Of a DNA stretch of 16,345 bases, positions 12,750 to 16,345 are shown in pieces (within the stretch, counting starts at the first letter, position 1; each line of letters begins with the position of its first letter). Both the position numbers and the translations under genes were made by a program. The notes below the pieces were generated by a model. The model ran no database searches and had not been told where the DNA came from. It was given only the letters and a program-made list of their open reading frames with translations. This DNA comes from JBEKCP01 sp050014815. GTDB taxonomy: Bacteria; Planctomycetota; Planctomycetia; Pirellulales; Thermoguttaceae. Location: NCBI GenBank assembly GCA_050014815.1, contig JBEKCP010000055.1:1-16345 (forward strand), in the 5' to 3' direction.

Positions 12750-12860
12750 GTCTCGCCCTCCCAGGTCGCGTTGGAGCACCAGATTAGCGACCTGGTCAAC
12801 GCCGCCTACGGCCTGACGCCGGAGGAAGTCAGGCTCATGTGGCAGACCGCCCCGCCGCGC
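12750..12860 (+). pseudogene. C-terminal remnant of a DNA methylase / type IIG restriction enzyme
   Basis: A short open frame (stop at 12747-12749, then open) reads VALEHQISDLVNAAYGLTPE followed by EVRLMWQTAPPR. The pattern ..Q.DDLV..AYGLT.EE..L....P is the C-terminal tail of Eco57I-like/N-6 adenine DNA methylases with fused restriction functions. The rest of the gene, normally about 1000 residues or more, is gone upstream. This marks the scar of a lost restriction-modification gene next to the minus-strand cluster. Assignment rests on the recognised tail only. Confidence 0.5.
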
Positions 12861-12913
12861 TGCCGGTGCAGGTACAGTCCTCTCCCTAAACGTGATTGTC
12901 ATAGGAGTTCATC

Positions 12914-15412
12914 ATGAAGCAACGAATCATCCTCTCCTTGCTGTTCGGGCTACTGCTCGCTGCGCCAGCACCTGCCGCGGAGACGGCGGCGCTGGCGACG
13001 GACACGCCCTGGCGCGTGTTTCTGATGTGCCGTCAACAGGACCGGGGTCGCGGACGGCAGGTGACCTACAAGTATACCGGGTCGCCGCCCGCCAACTGGA
13101 CGCAGGCGGATTTTGACGACAGTGGCTGGGGCCGCTATGGAAGCGACTTGTCGACAACGATCGGCGGCTATGGTTGCGGTCGCGACCAGTCTTCCAGAAG
13201 CGCGCTAATCTGTCTGCGGACCAGGTTCGGGATCGCCGAACCAACGATGGTGCGCGATCTGACGTTGTCCATCGAGTATCGCGGCGGAGCGGTCGTCTAC
13301 GTCAACGGCCGGGAGATCGCCCGCCAACATTTGCCCAAGGGACCGCTCGAACCGCAGACATTCGCCGAAGCGTATCCGGCCGAAGCGTTCACCACGCCGA
13401 CGGGCGAACCGCTGCCCAGCGTCGACCGTCCCGCCCTTAAGGATCTCGACCGGTATGAGCAACGCATCCGTCGCTTCTCGGTCGCCGTGCCGGCAGCGGC
13501 GTTGCGCCAAGGCGCCAACACGCTGGCCGTCGAACTGCACGCCGCTCCGACCGATGGCCGAGGGGCGGACTGGAGCACGACCGGTTTGTGTGACGTGAAA
13601 CTGACCAGTCAGGCCGGCACTGGTGTCGCGGCGTACGCCAAAGCCATCCAGGGAACAACGTTGTGGAACGCGACACCGCTGGACACGGTGGCCAACGTGC
13701 CGGGGAAACGGCAATCGTCCCCTTACGGCATCGCGAACACGCCGGTCGGGCTGACGCGCGGCAACCCCTTCGAGCCGCTGCGACCGATCCGCGCCATTGC
13801 CCCGCGCGGCGGCACCTGCTCGGGACAGGTCGTGGTGAGCGGGCCGGGACCGTTGAGCGGGCTGAAGGCGACGCTCGGCCCGCTGCGGCAGACGCGCGGC
13901 AACGCCGTGTTGCCGGCGGAGTCGGTGCGGGTGGGTTACGCGATACACGAGAAGGACGATGCGTTCTGCAGCGCGCTGCAACCCCAGCCGGCCGCGGACG
14001 CGACGGTGCAGCCGATCTGGGTGTTGGTGGACGTGCCGCGCAACCAGCCGCCCGGCTGGTACACGGGCACGTTGACGGTCGCATTCGGCGCCGAGACGAC
14101 CAAGGTGCCGGTGCAAGTGCTGGTGGCCCCTTGGACGCTGACCGACCCGAAGGACAACGCGACGTTCGTGAGCCTGTACCAGTCGCCCGACACGTTGGCC
14201 CAATACTACAAGGTCGAACCATGGTCAGACCGCCACTTTGCGTTGATCGAAAGATCCATGACCGTAATGGCCGGGATGGGCAACGACGTGCTGTTGGTGC
14301 CGGTCATCCTCGATAACTATCTGCACCATGCGACGGGCCTGGTGCGCTGGGTCCGCAAGGGGGCCGGCTTCGAGCCGGAGTTCTCCGCCTTCGAGAGATA
14401 CCTCGACCTGCACACGAAAGTCTTCGGCAAACCCAAGGTCGTCACGCTCAGCATCTGGAAACATGCCTTCGGCACGCGGAGGTGGTTCCGCGGGATGGTG
14501 AGCGACGTTGTGAAGCCGTGCCTCGTGACCGAGCTCGATCCCCGCACCGGCGAGATGAAACCCATGCAGGCGCCCCATTTCGGCGAGCCCGGGAGCGAAG
14601 AGTTCTGGAAGACGATGATCGAGGGGGTTCGCCGCATCGTGAAATCGCGGGGCTGCGACGACCGATTTCTGCTGCTGGGCGAGCCGTTCGACAGCCGTCC
14701 ACTCGTGCCGGTCGTCGATTTCTTCAAGAAGATCGAGCCGACCATGCGGTGGCAGATTTACTCTCATTTCGACGGCGGGGAGCCGCGTCCGAAGGACGGC
14801 AAGTGGATCGTGCATGGCGGCTTCGAACTGGGGTTTTGCATCGGCCCCAACGCCGGCGGCGACGTGGTGCCGGAGTTCGGCCGCAACTACCCGAAGGCGT
14901 CCAGCAACGAGTACATTTCGGCCGGTGCGCAACGTTTTTCCATCGCCTACACTTCTTCGCCGTTGTCGTATCGGATGGTCATGCGAAACGGCGGGGCGAT
15001 CGCCCGCATCGGGCTGGACTTCTGGCCGGTGTTCGACATCCGCGGTCGCACTTATTACAGTTGCCCGCCTGGTGAAGCCTGGCTCTGGCGCTGCCATGTG
15101 CCGGCGATCACCGCGGCCGGCCCTGACGGCGCGGTGCGTACCACGCGCGGCCAGATGTTGCTCGAAGGACTCCAGGAAGCCGAAGTGTTCGTCGCGCTCA
15201 TGCGCGCCAAGCAGAAAGCGGCGCCTGAACTGGCCGCCCGCATCGAGCAATGCTTTGCCCAGCGCAGAAACGCCGATATGGTCGGCGGCGTTCTGTCGCA
15301 GGCGATGATCAGTCTCGATCTGGGAGGCATGGCGGCCCGCGAATATGCGATCGCCGCCGAGTTGGCCGGCACAACGAGTGAAGACGATTGGTCGAGACCT
15401 CCCACACTATGA
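12914..15412 (+). CDS. Exported GH123/DUF4091-like protein with N-terminal jelly-roll
   Basis: An 832-residue exported protein. Residues 1-22 form a clear signal peptide (MKQRIILSLLFGLLLAAPAP, cleavage near APA-AE). Residues ~30-215 look like a galactose-binding/jelly-roll domain (DFDDSGWGRYG, VVYVNGREIARQHLP, GANTLAVELHA). From ~240 the protein has the layout of the GH123/DUF4091 group: a beta domain (FEPLRPIRAIAPRGGTCSGQ, PIWVLVDVPRNQPPGWYTGT) and then a putative TIM-barrel catalytic part (~410-760). Acidic residues in FLLLGEPFDSRP and in HFGEPGSEEFW are candidates, but I cannot name the catalytic pair. GH123 members act on N-acetylgalactosaminides; the substrate here is unknown. AGGAG lies seven bases before ATG 12914. 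A GH106-like gene follows 84 bases downstream, so the two may form a polysaccharide-use operon. Confidence 0.72.
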   Translation: MKQRIILSLLFGLLLAAPAPAAETAALATDTPWRVFLMCRQQDRGRGRQVTYKYTGSPPANWTQADFDDSGWGRYGSDLSTTIGGYGCGRDQSSRSALICLRTRFGIAEPTMVRDLTLSIEYRGGAVVYVNGREIARQHLPKGPLEPQTFAEAYPAEAFTTPTGEPLPSVDRPALKDLDRYEQRIRRFSVAVPAAALRQGANTLAVELHAAPTDGRGADWSTTGLCDVKLTSQAGTGVAAYAKAIQGTTLWNATPLDTVANVPGKRQSSPYGIANTPVGLTRGNPFEPLRPIRAIAPRGGTCSGQVVVSGPGPLSGLKATLGPLRQTRGNAVLPAESVRVGYAIHEKDDAFCSALQPQPAADATVQPIWVLVDVPRNQPPGWYTGTLTVAFGAETTKVPVQVLVAPWTLTDPKDNATFVSLYQSPDTLAQYYKVEPWSDRHFALIERSMTVMAGMGNDVLLVPVILDNYLHHATGLVRWVRKGAGFEPEFSAFERYLDLHTKVFGKPKVVTLSIWKHAFGTRRWFRGMVSDVVKPCLVTELDPRTGEMKPMQAPHFGEPGSEEFWKTMIEGVRRIVKSRGCDDRFLLLGEPFDSRPLVPVVDFFKKIEPTMRWQIYSHFDGGEPRPKDGKWIVHGGFELGFCIGPNAGGDVVPEFGRNYPKASSNEYISAGAQRFSIAYTSSPLSYRMVMRNGGAIARIGLDFWPVFDIRGRTYYSCPPGEAWLWRCHVPAITAAGPDGAVRTTRGQMLLEGLQEAEVFVALMRAKQKAAPELAARIEQCFAQRRNADMVGGVLSQAMISLDLGGMAAREYAIAAELAGTTSEDDWSRPPTL

Positions 15413-15496
15413 ATAGGGAGATCGGGTAGTTATGATGAACGGGCCCTCCTCGGAACCTAACGGGGGCCGGGACATCCCCTGCATTCTGGAGGTCAC

Positions 15497-16345
15497 ATGA
15501 TCTGCAAGTTCCGTCTCTCGCATAACCTGGACACCGGCGTCATCGTCTATCGGAGTGTTCTACTCCTGGTGGCCACTACGTTCGTTCACGCCGCGTTGGC
15601 CGCGGACCCGGCATCTGGCGCATCTGGCGGCGACCTGGAGCGATCGTTCGCCAGCCCGCCCGAGGCGGCGCGGCCTTGGGTCTACTGGTTCTGGGGCAAC
15701 GGGTGGCTGTCGCGTGAGGGAATCACGGCCGACTTGGAGGCGATGAAACGCGCGGGGATCGGCGGCGCGCTGATCATGGAGACCGGCCAGGCCTACGGAC
15801 CCGGGCCGTATCGGTTCCTCTCGGACGGCTGGCGCGAGATGTGGAAGCACGCGATCGCGGAAGCGGCGCGGGTTGGAATCAAGATCAACATGCATCAAAG
15901 TCCCGGGTGGTACGGAAGCGGCGGGCCTTGGATCACGCCCGAGCTTGCGATGCAGAAGGTGGTCTGGAGCGAACTTCGCGTCGAGGGCGGGAAGCGGTTT
16001 GAAGGCCCGTTGCCCATCCCGCCGGCGTGGAAGCCTGATAGGAACAAGGAGCCGTGGTATCGCGACATCGCGGTGCTTGCGTTTCCGGCGCCCCAAAGCG
16101 AGAGCGTCACCATGCAACAGGCGAATCCGTCATGGAGCAGCAGTAGCGGCGCTACCGCGCTGCCCGTTGCGCTGCCTGCGCCCGACACTGAAAAGCGGCC
16201 GTGGATTCAGGCGAGTTTCGCTCATCCCTTCCCCGCCTGTCGGATCAGCGTAGCGTTGGAGAAGGATAGCGCCACTGGTGGAGTCTTTGAGATCGAGGTC
16301 TCTGACGACGGGAAGACCTTCAAGACGGTCGAGTTTGTCAGGACT
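15497..16345 (+). CDS. Exported GH106 (alpha-L-rhamnosidase)-like enzyme, 5' part
   Basis: The frame from ATG 15497 is open to the end of the window, giving 283 residues of a protein that is usually ~1000 or longer. A signal peptide is visible (hydrophobic VIVYRSVLLLVATTFVHAAL, cleavage near ALA-AD). It is followed directly by the hallmark start of GH106 alpha-L-rhamnosidases: PPEAARPWVYWFWGNGWLSR, then EGITADLEAMKRAGIGGALI, then MHQSPGWYGSGGPWITPELA and MQKVVWSE. GH106 enzymes remove terminal L-rhamnose from pectins, ulvan-like and other complex glycans. GGAGG lies four bases before the ATG. Late residues (FEIEVSDDGKTFKTV) suggest an inserted beta-sandwich, known in this family. The end is not in the window. 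Confidence 0.85.
   Translation, partial: MICKFRLSHNLDTGVIVYRSVLLLVATTFVHAALAADPASGASGGDLERSFASPPEAARPWVYWFWGNGWLSREGITADLEAMKRAGIGGALIMETGQAYGPGPYRFLSDGWREMWKHAIAEAARVGIKINMHQSPGWYGSGGPWITPELAMQKVVWSELRVEGGKRFEGPLPIPPAWKPDRNKEPWYRDIAVLAFPAPQSESVTMQQANPSWSSSSGATALPVALPAPDTEKRPWIQASFAHPFPACRISVALEKDSATGGVFEIEVSDDGKTFKTVEFVRT

Noticed and set aside
1..16345. CRISPR array, tRNA or rRNA genes
   Set aside because: No regularly spaced identical repeats, cloverleaf-like sequences or rRNA blocks were recognised on either strand by eye.

Overview
The window reads as a GC-rich bacterial chromosome segment, most likely from the Planctomycetota (Pirellulales-like). This is inferred from the replication gene order (dnaA, dnaN, a short DUF721/DciA gene and gyrB, with no recF), a GyrB carrying EGDSAGGSAEGGRLR and a long acidic insert, secreted sugar-active proteins, and many short palindromic intergenic repeats. 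No rRNA gene, tRNA gene or CRISPR array was seen.

Layout. 1-564: 3' end of dnaA. 820-1953: dnaN. 2129-2431: dciA, preceded by a composite repeat that runs almost to its start codon. 2432-5431: an interruption of about 3 kb before gyrB, holding palindromic repeats, a remnant of an Abi_2-type abortive-infection gene, one probably exported protein of unknown function (3270-4499), and a gene-poor stretch ending in a good gyrB promoter. 5432-8005: gyrB. 8009-9918: an overlapping two-gene unit, an OLD/AAA_21-type ATPase and a TOPRIM-like partner, starting three bases after the gyrB stop; it resembles known ATPase-TOPRIM defence pairs. 9919-10480: repeats.

10481-12526, minus strand: a compact, decaying operon. 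In transcription order it holds a 47-aa membrane peptide, a DUF6117-like protein, a JAMM/MPN metalloprotease with a complete metal-binding motif, an E1/ThiF-like gene cut after its nucleotide-binding half and joined out of frame to the tail of another gene, and an N-terminal stub of a Ku DNA end-binding protein. JAMM plus E1 is the hallmark pair of bacterial ubiquitin-like conjugation loci; no E2 or ubiquitin-like partner remains here. A remnant of the C-terminus of a DNA methylase/type IIG restriction enzyme lies just beyond (12750-12860), so this segment looks like a decayed defence or mobile cluster.

12914-16345, plus strand: two exported sugar-active proteins, a GH123/DUF4091-like protein with an N-terminal jelly-roll domain, and the 5' part of a GH106 alpha-L-rhamnosidase-like enzyme that runs off the window. 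Together they suggest degradation of complex polysaccharides.

Overall, an origin-proximal replication cluster has been loosened by repeats and accessory genes and is followed by an accessory region with at least three defence-type remnants and one intact candidate defence pair.
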